From Cardiobacterium sp963553325 (lineage in GTDB: Bacteria; Pseudomonadota; Gammaproteobacteria; Cardiobacteriales; Cardiobacteriaceae): 21,302 nt of DNA. The translations under genes were made by a program, and so were the position numbers. Positions 7,103 to 13,592 of the stretch are shown in pieces. Position 1 is the first letter of the stretch; every line of letters begins with the position of its first letter. Below the pieces are notes generated by a model, which saw only the letters and a list, made by a program, of their open reading frames with translations, had not been told where the DNA came from and ran no database searches. The stretch lies in assembly GCA_963553325.1 (NCBI GenBank), contig CAUVOF010000029.1:1-21302 (forward strand). The letters run 5' to 3'.

Positions 7103-7209
7103 GGGATTCCTGGGTGTTGGGATGGGCGGGGCATGATACGCCACTTGGCGGCAAGCCCCCGCCCGCCGCGTGCTATCATGCGGCGCGTTCAATCCACCGG
7201 AAACCAGTC
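7103..7209. promoter_or_regulatory. Divergent intergenic region with candidate -10 boxes
   Basis: A TATCAT hexamer at 7174-7179 (plus strand) precedes a GC-rich discriminator and the 7210 gene. A second TATCAT, on the minus strand at 7138-7133, lies about 30 bases before dapE. Neither has a good -35 box at 16-18 bases, so this is only a suggestion. Confidence 0.35.
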
Positions 7210-7761
7210 ATGGCGGTTTTTTTTACAGCAGATACGCACTTTTTTCATCACAACATCATCAAATACTGCAACCGCCCTTTTCGCAACGTCGCCGAGATGA
7301 ACGCGACGATGGTCGCGCGCTGGAATGAGCAGGTCGGCAAGGGCGACCGCGTCTATCATTTGGGCGATGTTTCTTTTGGCGGTCTTGCCGAAACGTTCCG
7401 CCTGCTCGCCGAGCTTAACGGCGAGATTTGTCTTGTCAGCGGCAACCACGACGATGAACTCGGCGCCGACCCTTATTTGCAAGAGCGCTTCCGCTGGATT
7501 AAGCCCTATCACGAGGAAACGTTCGACGGCCAGCCCGTCGTTCTTTTTCACTATCCCATCCTTGAATGGCGCGGCGCGCAGCGCGGCAGTTGGCATCTTT
7601 ACGGCCACACGCACGGCACGGTGCAACTGCGCGGCGCGGCGCTGGACGTCGGCATTGACGCTCATCCCGCCTTCCGCCTTTGGTCGTGGGAAGACATCCG
7701 CGCCCGCCTCGCCGGGATTCCGCCCCTGCCCTACCCGCCCCGTAACCCCAGCAAAGCCTGA
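7210..7761 (+). CDS. Calcineurin-like metallophosphoesterase
   Basis: This is a 183-residue phosphoesterase with the complete two-metal set: D8 and H10 (TADTHFFH), D53 (LGDVSFGG), N79 and H80 (SGNHDDE), H114 (LFHYPI), and H133 and H135 (YGHTHG). The compact size and the order of motifs fit the small single-domain phosphoesterases annotated only as metallophosphoesterase superfamily. The substrate is unknown. The start at 7210 gives MAVFFTADTHF with CGGAAA upstream; the longer frame from 7114 overlaps the divergent promoter region. The stop is 4 bases before azlC, so translation may be coupled to the exporter genes, though a functional link is not obvious. Confidence 0.88.
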   Translation: MAVFFTADTHFFHHNIIKYCNRPFRNVAEMNATMVARWNEQVGKGDRVYHLGDVSFGGLAETFRLLAELNGEICLVSGNHDDELGADPYLQERFRWIKPYHEETFDGQPVVLFHYPILEWRGAQRGSWHLYGHTHGTVQLRGAALDVGIDAHPAFRLWSWEDIRARLAGIPPLPYPPRNPSKA

Positions 7762-7765
7762 ACCC

Positions 7766-8437
7766 ATGCAAGAGTCTTCCTGGCGTCGCGCCTTTACCCT
7801 CACCATTCCCATCCTTCTCGGCTATATCCCGCTCGCCATCGCCTACGCGGTGATGTGGACGCAAAGCGGTCTGCCCGCACTGTGGGCGCTCGCCGCCAGC
7901 GTTTTTGTCTATGCCGGCGCGATGCAGTTTCTGCTCGTCGGCCTGTTGGCGAGCGGCGTCAGCCCCGGCGCGGTCGCCCTCGCCACCCTCGCCGTCAATC
8001 TGCGCCTCACTTTCTACGGCTTCATTATTCCCGTCGCCGCGTATCGCGGCCGGCCGCTGCAACTCGCCTACAGCGTCCACGCCCTCACCGATGAGACTTA
8101 CAGCCTCATCAGTCAATTGGGCGATGAAGCGACGCCGCAGCTCATCACCCGCATTGAGTTGCTCGCCCAACTTTATTGGGTCGGCGGCACCGCCATCGGT
8201 CTGCTGCTGGGGCAAATTATCCCGCCGCAAATCGTCGGTTTTGAGTTCGCCTTGACCGCGCTTTTCCTCATCCTCGCGCAAAACCACAGCTACCACCGCG
8301 AGCGCCACCGCGTGCAACTCTACGGTCTGGTCGCCACCCTCATTGCCCTTGCCACCGTCAGCGACCGCAATGTGCTTGCCGTTGCCATCGCCATCCTTCT
8401 TGTCTGCCTCTGCCTCGTCCCGCCCGTCCGCAAATGA
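7766..8437 (+). CDS. azlC: AzlC-family branched-chain amino acid exporter, large subunit
   Basis: This is a 223-residue integral membrane protein. With AzlD it forms an exporter (LIV-E family) for branched-chain amino acids or their analogues. The family hallmarks are visible: RAFTLTIPILLGYIPLAIAY at residues 8-27, the ASVFVYAGAMQFLLVGLLASG block around 44-64, NLRLTFYGF near 77-85 and HALTDETYSL near 102-111. Several more hydrophobic helices follow to the C-terminus. It starts 4 bases after the phosphoesterase stop and overlaps azlD by 4 bases (ATGA), so the two subunits are translationally coupled. ilvE follows, which supports branched-chain amino acids as the substrate. Confidence 0.92.
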   Translation: MQESSWRRAFTLTIPILLGYIPLAIAYAVMWTQSGLPALWALAASVFVYAGAMQFLLVGLLASGVSPGAVALATLAVNLRLTFYGFIIPVAAYRGRPLQLAYSVHALTDETYSLISQLGDEATPQLITRIELLAQLYWVGGTAIGLLLGQIIPPQIVGFEFALTALFLILAQNHSYHRERHRVQLYGLVATLIALATVSDRNVLAVAIAILLVCLCLVPPVRK

Positions 8438-8766
8438 ACCAAAGCTATATTGCCGTCGCTGTTCTCGTCAGCAGCCTGATTACCCTCGCCCTACGCGCCT
8501 TTCCGGTCATCCTGACCCGCGTCGCCCGCCGCCACGATGCGCTTTTTACCTGGCTCGGCCGCGTCATGCCGCCCGGCGTGATGGCGATTCTCGCCGTTTA
8601 TGCCGCCAGTACCCTGAAATGGCAACCCGCCAGCGCCGCCGCTATTTCCGCACTCGCGCTGCTTACCGTCATCGTCCTTGAGCATCGCTGGCGCAATCCG
8701 GTGCTGAGCATCGTCGGCGGCATGAGCCTCTACATCGCCGGGCAAAGCCTGCTCGCCTTGCCATAG
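8434..8766 (+). CDS. azlD: AzlD-family branched-chain amino acid exporter, small subunit
   Basis: This 110-residue membrane protein is the expected small partner of AzlC. It shows four likely helices, around residues 5-22, 39-58, 66-84 and 90-108, and the family block LITLALRAFPVILTR near residues 15-29. A short loop with VMPPGVMAILAVYA follows. The start overlaps the azlC stop in an ATGA junction. The -35 box of the proposed ilvE promoter overlaps the last codons of this gene. Confidence 0.9.
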   Translation: MNQSYIAVAVLVSSLITLALRAFPVILTRVARRHDALFTWLGRVMPPGVMAILAVYAASTLKWQPASAAAISALALLTVIVLEHRWRNPVLSIVGGMSLYIAGQSLLALP

Positions 8767-8786
8767 CCCGCGCCGCGCAGTATCTT
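8758..8786 (+). promoter_or_regulatory. Candidate sigma70 promoter for ilvE
   Basis: TTGCCA (8758-8763) and TATCTT (8781-8786) are separated by 17 bases. Transcription would start near 8793, about 27 bases before the ilvE ATG. The -35 box lies at the azlD stop codon, so ilvE could be transcribed apart from azlCD. Confidence 0.5.
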
Positions 8787-8819
8787 CGCCCCTTCTTCAC
8801 CAACCCAAAAGGAACAACC

Positions 8820-9815
8820 ATGAGCAGAGAAGTCCCCGCCATCTTCGGCAGCGTTTTCTACCCCGAAATGCCGGTCATCGCCTACGAAAACGGCGCCTGG
8901 CAACCCGTGCGCTGGCAAGAAAGCGCCACCATCACCCTGCCCGCCGGCGCGCACGGCCTGCACTACGGCAGCGAATGTTTTGAAGGACTGAAAGCCTTCC
9001 GGCAAAGAGACGATGCCGTCGTCCTCTTCCGCCCGGACGACAACATCGCGCGGATGCGACAAAGCGCGCGCCTGCTTGATATGCCCGTGCCGGAAGCCGC
9101 GCCCTTCCGCGAGGCGCTGTTTGAACTGGTGCGCCGCGCCGCCGACATCGTGCCGGACGCGCCAAACGCCCTCTACCTGCGCCCGACACTGGTCGGCACC
9201 GACCCGGTCATCGGCAAGGCAGGCCACGGCACCACCAGCGCGATGCTCTACATCCTCGCCTCACCGGTCGGCGACTACTTCAAAGTCGGCAGCCCGATGA
9301 AACTCTTGGTCGAAACCAAACACATGCGCTGCGCGCCGCACATGGGGCGCATCAAATGCGGCGGCAACTACGCCTCCGCCCTGCCGTGGTTGAACGAAGC
9401 CAACCAAAAATACGGCGCGAACCAGGTGTTGTTCTGCCCGAACGGCGACGTGCAGGAAACCGGCGCGAGCAACTTCATGCTCATCGACGGCGACACCATC
9501 CGCACCAAAGGTCTCACCGACGAATTTTTGCACGGTGTAACGCGCGATTCCGTGCTGAAAGTCGCGAAAGACCTCGGCTACAACATCGACGAGCGCAATT
9601 TCACCGTCGCCGAACTGCAAAAAGCGGTGGAAAACGGCGCGGAAGCCATCCTCACCGGCACCGCAGCGGTTATCTCGCCAGTTACCAGCTTCGTCATTGA
9701 TGGCAAAGAAATCCCCGTCGCCAGCCAAGAGAAAGCGCTTGCCATCCGCGAGGCGATTACCGCCATCCAGTACGGCGACACCGCCGACCGCTACGGCTGG
9801 ATACAGAAAATCTGA
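8820..9815 (+). CDS. ilvE: Branched-chain amino acid aminotransferase
   Basis: This class IV PLP aminotransferase carries out the reversible last step of leucine, isoleucine and valine synthesis, with glutamate as amino donor. It has 331 residues. The PLP lysine is K179 in GRIKCGGNYASAL. The cofactor phosphate and substrate blocks QETGASNF (212-219) and LTGTAAVISPV are present, as is GLHYGSECFEGLKAF near 46-60. The GRIKCGGNYA and GSECFEGLKAF blocks recall the group typified by mammalian BCAT and Bacillus YbgE/YwaA. AAAGGAAC precedes the ATG. It follows azlCD, so enzyme and exporter for the same amino acids are linked. A hairpin follows the stop. Confidence 0.95.
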   Translation: MSREVPAIFGSVFYPEMPVIAYENGAWQPVRWQESATITLPAGAHGLHYGSECFEGLKAFRQRDDAVVLFRPDDNIARMRQSARLLDMPVPEAAPFREALFELVRRAADIVPDAPNALYLRPTLVGTDPVIGKAGHGTTSAMLYILASPVGDYFKVGSPMKLLVETKHMRCAPHMGRIKCGGNYASALPWLNEANQKYGANQVLFCPNGDVQETGASNFMLIDGDTIRTKGLTDEFLHGVTRDSVLKVAKDLGYNIDERNFTVAELQKAVENGAEAILTGTAAVISPVTSFVIDGKEIPVASQEKALAIREAITAIQYGDTADRYGWIQKI

Positions 9816-9833
9816 CCCGTTCCCGGCAACGAA

Positions 9834-9851
9834 GGTGCGCTACGGCGCACC
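9834..9851 (+). terminator. Hairpin after ilvE, possible terminator
   Basis: A perfect 7-bp stem (GGTGCGC / GCGCACC) has a TACG loop and is followed by ATTTCT. The T run is short, so termination may be partial. It starts 18 bases after the ilvE stop. Confidence 0.5.
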
Positions 9852-9877
9852 ATTTCTATGCCAGCCGCTAACATCCG

Positions 9878-10378
9878 ATGATTACCGCCCACGCCCCTGC
9901 CGGTTATCTCGTCGCGCAATGCCTGCGCCGCCTGAAACCGGCCAACATTTCCGCACGCCGTTGGTCGCTTTATGGCGCGGTTGGCGGGTTGCTGCCCGAT
10001 GTGGATATGTTTTGGTTTTATCTGATAGATGGCGGCCACGTCCATCATCACCGCTACCCGACACACTGGCCGCTGTTGTGGCTGCTGGTGCTCGTTGGCG
10101 CGTTGATTTTTTGGCACAAGACGCGCCGCCCTGTGGCTGCCATCGCACTGCTCTTCGCCGTCAATGGCATGGTGCATCTATTCCTCGACAGCATCGTCGG
10201 CGATATTTTTTGGCTGATGCCGTGGCGCGATACGCCGTTTTCCCTGTTTACCGTCTCTGCCCGCTACCAGCCGTGGTGGCTCAATTTCATCCTGCATTGG
10301 TCGTTCCTGCTGGAACTTGCGCTTTGGGCGGCGGCTATCCGTGTTTTCCTGTACAACCGACAGACACCACATGACTGA
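9878..10378 (+). CDS. YdjM-like inner-membrane putative metal-dependent hydrolase
   Basis: This 166-residue membrane protein resembles the YdjM/DUF457 family (putative membrane-bound metal-dependent hydrolases). Conserved polar residues sit next to hydrophobic segments: LLPDVDMFWF (residues 38-47, D41 and D43), HVHHHRYPTHW (54-64) and NGMVHLFLDSIVGD (96-109, H100 and D104). These Asp/His clusters are the presumed metal site. Membrane segments lie near 64-80, 86-104 and 137-160. The substrate and physiological role of the family are not established. It heads a run in which the next gene starts 8 bases before this stop. The Shine-Dalgarno sequence is weak. Confidence 0.75.
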   Translation: MITAHAPAGYLVAQCLRRLKPANISARRWSLYGAVGGLLPDVDMFWFYLIDGGHVHHHRYPTHWPLLWLLVLVGALIFWHKTRRPVAAIALLFAVNGMVHLFLDSIVGDIFWLMPWRDTPFSLFTVSARYQPWWLNFILHWSFLLELALWAAAIRVFLYNRQTPHD

Positions 10379-10826
10379 CAACACCATCCGCGTCCGCATC
10401 ATTAGCGCCGATGCGGACACCATCTACATCGTCCCGGTGGACGACATCCGCGAATGCCGCCGCTGCGCCGAAGGCAACGGCTGCGGCAACCGCCCGTGGT
10501 TTCGCGGCTTCTTCCGCAACGGCAGCATCGCCTTGCCCAACCGCGGCCAGTGGAAAAGCAGCGAAACCGCCGAGTTGCACTTATCCGCCACCGGCCTCAA
10601 CCTGAGCGCGTGCGCCACCTACGGCCTGCCGCTTGCCGCCTTCCTCGCCGCGCTTATCGCCACGCAGGCGCTCGCCGAGCCGCTGCAACTGCTCACCGCC
10701 ACCCTCGCCCTACTCGCCGCCGTCGCCATTGTCCGCCCGCTGGGGCGCTTCATCATCCGCCGCCATGTTTGGCTGGAACGCCGCCACGCCCGTGCGGCGG
10801 TTATTAAAGTTAGCAATACCCAATGA
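10371..10826 (+). CDS. RseC/MucC-family membrane protein
   Basis: This is a 151-residue protein matching the RseC/MucC plan. A short N-terminal cytoplasmic domain carries a cysteine cluster (C29, C32, C38 in ECRRCAEGNGCG). Two membrane helices follow (about 80-98 and 101-120) and then a basic C-terminal tail. In E. coli, RseC is encoded with the sigma-E factors and is also tied to SoxR reduction through related Rsx proteins. The cysteines are thought to bind an iron-sulfur or redox centre. Here there is no rpoE or rseAB nearby, so a role in the sigma-E response is doubtful. The start at 10371 overlaps the upstream gene by 8 bases, and the stop overlaps the next start by 4 bases (ATGA). Confidence 0.78.
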   Translation: MTDNTIRVRIISADADTIYIVPVDDIRECRRCAEGNGCGNRPWFRGFFRNGSIALPNRGQWKSSETAELHLSATGLNLSACATYGLPLAAFLAALIATQALAEPLQLLTATLALLAAVAIVRPLGRFIIRRHVWLERRHARAAVIKVSNTQ

Positions 10827-11311
10827 CTCACCAACCCTATTTACTTAAAGCACAAGACGATGTCTTGCTGCTCTTTGCCACCTACGATGCGCCAGAACTC
10901 GACGATTTCTTCGCCACCTTTGCCGGCATGGAATACGAATCGGACAATGCGCGCTTTGCCTACATTGCCGGCACAGATGCCTATGTCGCCGTTGATGACA
11001 TTCACGGCAAACGCTATCTCACCATTAGCGATTGGCACGGCGAAGAATATTTCCGCTGCCCAATCACCCCCGCAGAATGCGAGGCAATGGCTGTGCATCA
11101 AAACATCACGCTAATCCTGACGCCCGATTACTTGGCAGAAGCGGAAAGCAAGACGCGCTTTAGCGGCAAAAATTTACAAACGCTCGATGATGTTGGCGCC
11201 ATCTTGCAGGGATTAGAGCGCGCAAAACATTGGCAGGCATACGATAGCTGCGGCTATATCCTCTGCTTCTTTAACGAAGCGGAAAAAGCAACAATGCAGC
11301 GCGAAGTTTAA
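10823..11311 (+). CDS. Conserved-looking cytosolic protein of unknown function
   Basis: I do not recognise this 162-residue acidic protein. It has no signal peptide and no membrane segment. The first 100 residues alternate short strands and helices (LLLFATYDAPELDDFFATF, then RFAYIAGTDAYVAVDDIHG and RYLTISDWHGEEYF). The C-terminal part is helical, with two cysteines close together at the end (DSCGYILCFF). The ATGA overlap with the RseC-like gene means it is translated from the same message, which ties it to the two membrane proteins upstream. Base composition is slightly more A+T-rich than its neighbours. Confidence 0.7.
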   Translation: MTHQPYLLKAQDDVLLLFATYDAPELDDFFATFAGMEYESDNARFAYIAGTDAYVAVDDIHGKRYLTISDWHGEEYFRCPITPAECEAMAVHQNITLILTPDYLAEAESKTRFSGKNLQTLDDVGAILQGLERAKHWQAYDSCGYILCFFNEAEKATMQREV

Positions 11312-11335
11312 TCCCCACTTTTCGCTATCTTTCGC

Positions 11336-11341
11336 GCCCCT
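11336..11341 (+). promoter_or_regulatory. Candidate -10 box for the small lipoprotein gene
   Basis: TATCTT is followed by a GC-rich discriminator (TCGCGCCCC), the same arrangement as before ilvE. No clear -35 box lies at 16-18 bases. Confidence 0.3.
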
Positions 11342-11367
11342 ACACCACCTACCGTAATAGGAACCCC

Positions 11368-11541
11368 ATGAAAACTCTCATCACCCTCGCCTGCATCGCC
11401 ACCCTCTGCGCCTGCACCCACAATGGCAACGTTTCCAGCCATAGCGACAAACGCGACAACAGCGTTGGCATCAGCAACGAAAGCGGCAACACTGAAATCT
11501 ACGGCAGTATCGGTGCCAGCAGCACCATCAGCAGCAAATAA
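11368..11541 (+). CDS. Small lipoprotein, 57 residues
   Basis: The reading frame encodes 57 residues, beginning MKTLITLACIATLCAC and ending SSTISSK. A positively charged start and a hydrophobic stretch lead to LCAC, a usable lipobox with the lipidated cysteine at residue 16. The mature part is about 40 residues, rich in Ser, Asn, Gly and Ile with no further cysteine, typical of small entericidin-like or unclassified lipoproteins; I cannot assign a family. AATAGGAACCCC before the ATG contains a Shine-Dalgarno core. The gene stops 6 bases before the end of the convergent flavoprotein gene. Confidence 0.7.
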   Translation: MKTLITLACIATLCACTHNGNVSSHSDKRDNSVGISNESGNTEIYGSIGASSTISSK

Positions 11542-11547
11542 CCGGCA

Positions 11548-13182
11548 TCAGCCCTGCGCCAGCACCCGCTGCGCTACTTCCACCCCCCAAAACGCCGCTT
11601 CCTCAAACACCGAATAGCCGCTCAAATCGCTGTGCGCGAAGTGCAGACGCGAGCGGTGCGCGCGCACGGCGGCGAGTTGCGCATTATCCAAATAACCGGG
11701 GCGCGGAATGCGCATCGCGTGCGCGCGGATGCCAATATCGACCGCCTCGACCGCGCGCCAAAATCGTCTGCCATAAGCGGCGGTGAGGTCTTGCGCGGCG
11801 AACGCCAGCAGTTCGGCGTCTGGCGCAGCGAGCAGCCATTGCCGCACCGCTGCCGGCTCTGCGTGGTTGAGCGCGCTGTAGGCGGTAAACACCGTGCGCG
11901 CCGGCTTGGCGACGCGGATGAGCTGGTTGCTGGCGGCGATATAGCCGAGGCCGCCGCTGCCGTAAATGACGTTATCCCAGGCGAGCGCCTCGCCCGCGCC
12001 CTCCGCCGGGAAGCGATGCAAGACGAAATTACTGACCAGCCACGGTGCATAATCGCCGCGCCCGGCAAGCAGGCCATAGCGGGCGGCATCCTCAACAACC
12101 CGCGCCGCCACCATCAACGGCATCGCACAAATCACCTGGCGCGCACGCAGCAGCGTCAGCGTGCCGCTGCCGTTATCGCGCAGTAGTACCTCAACGTGGT
12201 CATCGGTTTCGCGAATGCGCACCGCGCTGGCGTTGATGGCGACGGGATGGGCGAAATGCAGCGTCTCGCCGTCCGGCAACGCGGCAAGCGGCTGCAAACC
12301 GCTGCGCGCCCGCAGCCGTTGCGAAAGATGCGCAAGCCCCTCCGGCCAGGTCAGCACCGCCTCGCTGTCATGCCCACGCGCGGCGAAATAATGCAGCCCG
12401 GCAAAAGCGGAAACCTGCGCCGCGCCTGCGCCGTAATCGTCGCGACAGCAATAATCGAGATACCACAGCAGCGTCGGCGAGCGATAACCCTCGCGCGTGA
12501 GCCATTCCGCAAAAGTCAGGCGGTCAAGCGCGCGCCACTCGCTATCTTCCGAAGAAAGGACGAGCGGAATGGCGAACACCTTGCGCCCGTCGCGGCCGCG
12601 CGCGCGTTTCAGCCGCTGTACTAGTGCGAAAAAACGGCGGCTGTCGTCATCCTGTTGCGGCAACAGCGCCTCCTGCCAGCGTCCCTGATAACGCAGGCGC
12701 TCCATCGGCGCAAAGACCAAATCCGTCTCGCGAAAACGCGGCACCTCGCTCGCCGCGCCGCTTTCGAGAATGCCGAGGTCGGCAAGCATCTCGCGCAGCG
12801 CGACACTTTCCCGCGATGGCAACGCCAAATAATGTGCCCCGCCTGGCGCGCGCAACTCGCCGCTGACGAAGGCGGCGTTGTTGCCATTGCGCTCCGGCCC
12901 TTCGGCGAGAATGACATTGCGCTGCCCCTGCCGCGACAAAAACCACAGCGCGGAAAGCGCCGCCGCGCCGCTGCCGAGGATAAGCACGTCGCAATCCTGC
13001 GCACGTGGCAATGGCGCATCAATAAACGCCCCATCGCGCAGCAAGTGCCCCAGCGGCAAACCAATACGCCGCACAGCAAGCGGCGGCGGGCGGTTGAGCT
13101 GATGATGCGTCAGCCAGGACGCGGCGGCGGCGACGCTGATGGCGGCGGATTGGGCGAGAAATTGGCGGCGTTTACGGTTCAT
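11548..13182 (-). CDS. Tat-exported FAD-dependent oxidoreductase (amine-oxidase type)
   Basis: This is a 544-residue flavoprotein. The N-terminus has a twin-arginine signal, KRRQFLAQSA (R5, R6) followed by a weakly hydrophobic Ala-rich stretch to about residue 24, so it would be exported folded with its cofactor. The FAD ADP-binding fold follows at VLILGSGAAALSALWFL (about 66-82) with the acidic strand end ILAEGPE (91-97). Further on, RQVICAMPLMVAARVV resembles the second dinucleotide block of amine oxidases and phytoene-desaturase-like enzymes. C-terminal LHFAHSDLSGYSVFEEAAFWGVEVAQRVL is the usual FAD-closing segment (GxxxFEEAxxxG). The substrate is unknown. There is no Shine-Dalgarno sequence, and a TATAAT box lies exactly where transcription would start at the ATG, so the mRNA may be leaderless. 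Confidence 0.82.
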   Translation of the reverse strand: MNRKRRQFLAQSAAISVAAAASWLTHHQLNRPPPLAVRRIGLPLGHLLRDGAFIDAPLPRAQDCDVLILGSGAAALSALWFLSRQGQRNVILAEGPERNGNNAAFVSGELRAPGGAHYLALPSRESVALREMLADLGILESGAASEVPRFRETDLVFAPMERLRYQGRWQEALLPQQDDDSRRFFALVQRLKRARGRDGRKVFAIPLVLSSEDSEWRALDRLTFAEWLTREGYRSPTLLWYLDYCCRDDYGAGAAQVSAFAGLHYFAARGHDSEAVLTWPEGLAHLSQRLRARSGLQPLAALPDGETLHFAHPVAINASAVRIRETDDHVEVLLRDNGSGTLTLLRARQVICAMPLMVAARVVEDAARYGLLAGRGDYAPWLVSNFVLHRFPAEGAGEALAWDNVIYGSGGLGYIAASNQLIRVAKPARTVFTAYSALNHAEPAAVRQWLLAAPDAELLAFAAQDLTAAYGRRFWRAVEAVDIGIRAHAMRIPRPGYLDNAQLAAVRAHRSRLHFAHSDLSGYSVFEEAAFWGVEVAQRVLAQG

Positions 13183-13188
13183 GTTGCC

Positions 13189-13194
13189 ATTATA
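13189..13194 (-). promoter_or_regulatory. -10 box giving a probably leaderless flavoprotein mRNA
   Basis: TATAAT on the minus strand ends six bases before the ATG at 13182, so the expected start point coincides with the A of the start codon. The -35 region is poor. No ribosome-binding site is present between the box and the ATG. Confidence 0.5.
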
Positions 13195-13278
13195 ATCAGC
13201 GCCTTATCCGCGCATCATTTTTCCCGAATAAACACGACAATCCACAGAAATTAACAGGATAAAATCCGTTCTTATTAC

Positions 13279-13408
13279 AAAAAGACTCAAAAAAATCAGA
13301 GAAACCAACAAAAAAACGTCTGTAAAACCGGGAAAACAGGCAAAATTCTTTATAAAAATCTATGCAAAAACAATCAATAACGACGACAAAATAAAATAAT
13401 CTTTCACG
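13279..13408. promoter_or_regulatory. Phased A-tract region, probably bent DNA / UP element
   Basis: Nine runs of three to seven A's begin at about 13279, 13289, 13302, 13310, 13324, 13333, 13342, 13354 and 13366. The mean spacing is close to 11 bases, near one helical turn. The stretch is very A-rich against a GC-rich background. It ends about 40 bases upstream of the sRNA -35 box and is followed by further A+T-rich sequence. Confidence 0.6.
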
Positions 13409-13411
13409 TGC

Positions 13412-13440
13412 TTGACACACCCTGGGCGCATCCCTATAAT
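13412..13440 (+). promoter_or_regulatory. Perfect-consensus sigma70 promoter
   Basis: TTGACA (13412-13417) and TATAAT (13435-13440) are separated by exactly 17 bases, the textbook optimum. A GC-rich discriminator follows. Transcription should start near 13447-13450. No start codon with a ribosome-binding site follows before the terminator. Confidence 0.88.
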
Positions 13441-13446
13441 CCGCGC

Positions 13447-13523
13447 CCGACATCATTGATGTTATCTCCTCTATATCCTCCTTTGGTGGTTGTTTGCCGC
13501 TTCGCAAGAAGCGGCACTTTTTT
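13447..13523 (+). ncRNA. Candidate small RNA, about 75 nt, with anti-Shine-Dalgarno motif
   Basis: The transcript is bounded by a perfect sigma70 promoter and an intrinsic terminator. The 5' end can fold into a small stem (ACATC / GATGT, 13450-13462). The middle is pyrimidine-rich and unpaired, with TCTCCTC and then CCTCCTT, the latter identical to the anti-Shine-Dalgarno core of the 16S rRNA 3' end. A weak hairpin (CCTCC, TTT, GGTGG) could mask it. The 3' end is a terminator with a six-T run, a usual Hfq platform. CU-rich anti-SD loops are known from the Neisseria sibling sRNAs and others, but I do not recognise a named family here. No reading frame of useful length lies in it on the plus strand. 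Confidence 0.65.
13496..13523 (+). terminator. Intrinsic terminator of the candidate sRNA
   Basis: An 8-bp perfect stem (GCCGCTTC / GAAGCGGC) has a GCAA tetraloop of the GNRA type, followed by AC and six T's. Confidence 0.88.
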
Positions 13524-13557
13524 GCCCGGATGCCAGCGAGATAGCGACGAATGCCGC

Positions 13558-13563
13558 TATAAT
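13558..13563 (+). promoter_or_regulatory. -10 box for the nitronate-monooxygenase-like gene
   Basis: TATAAT lies 29 bases before the ATG at 13593 and is followed by a GC-rich discriminator. There is no good -35 box at 16-18 bases. It lies downstream of the sRNA terminator, so the gene has its own start signal. Confidence 0.45.
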
Positions 13564-13592
13564 CGCCGCATATTCAACACCGGGAACCCCGT

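Noticed and set aside
6152..7300. A 382-codon plus-strand open frame
   Set aside because: It is antisense to dapE, which has all its catalytic residues, and runs into the phosphoesterase gene in another frame.
13196..13507. A 103-codon minus-strand reading frame across the A-rich island, with AAAGGAGG and AGGAG before an internal ATG (about 13459)
   Set aside because: The product is an implausible Phe-rich chain arising from A-tracts read on the other strand. The Shine-Dalgarno-like sequence is simply the complement of the sRNA's CCTCCTT. The plus-strand promoter and terminator are far better signals. It stays as the main alternative to the sRNA reading.
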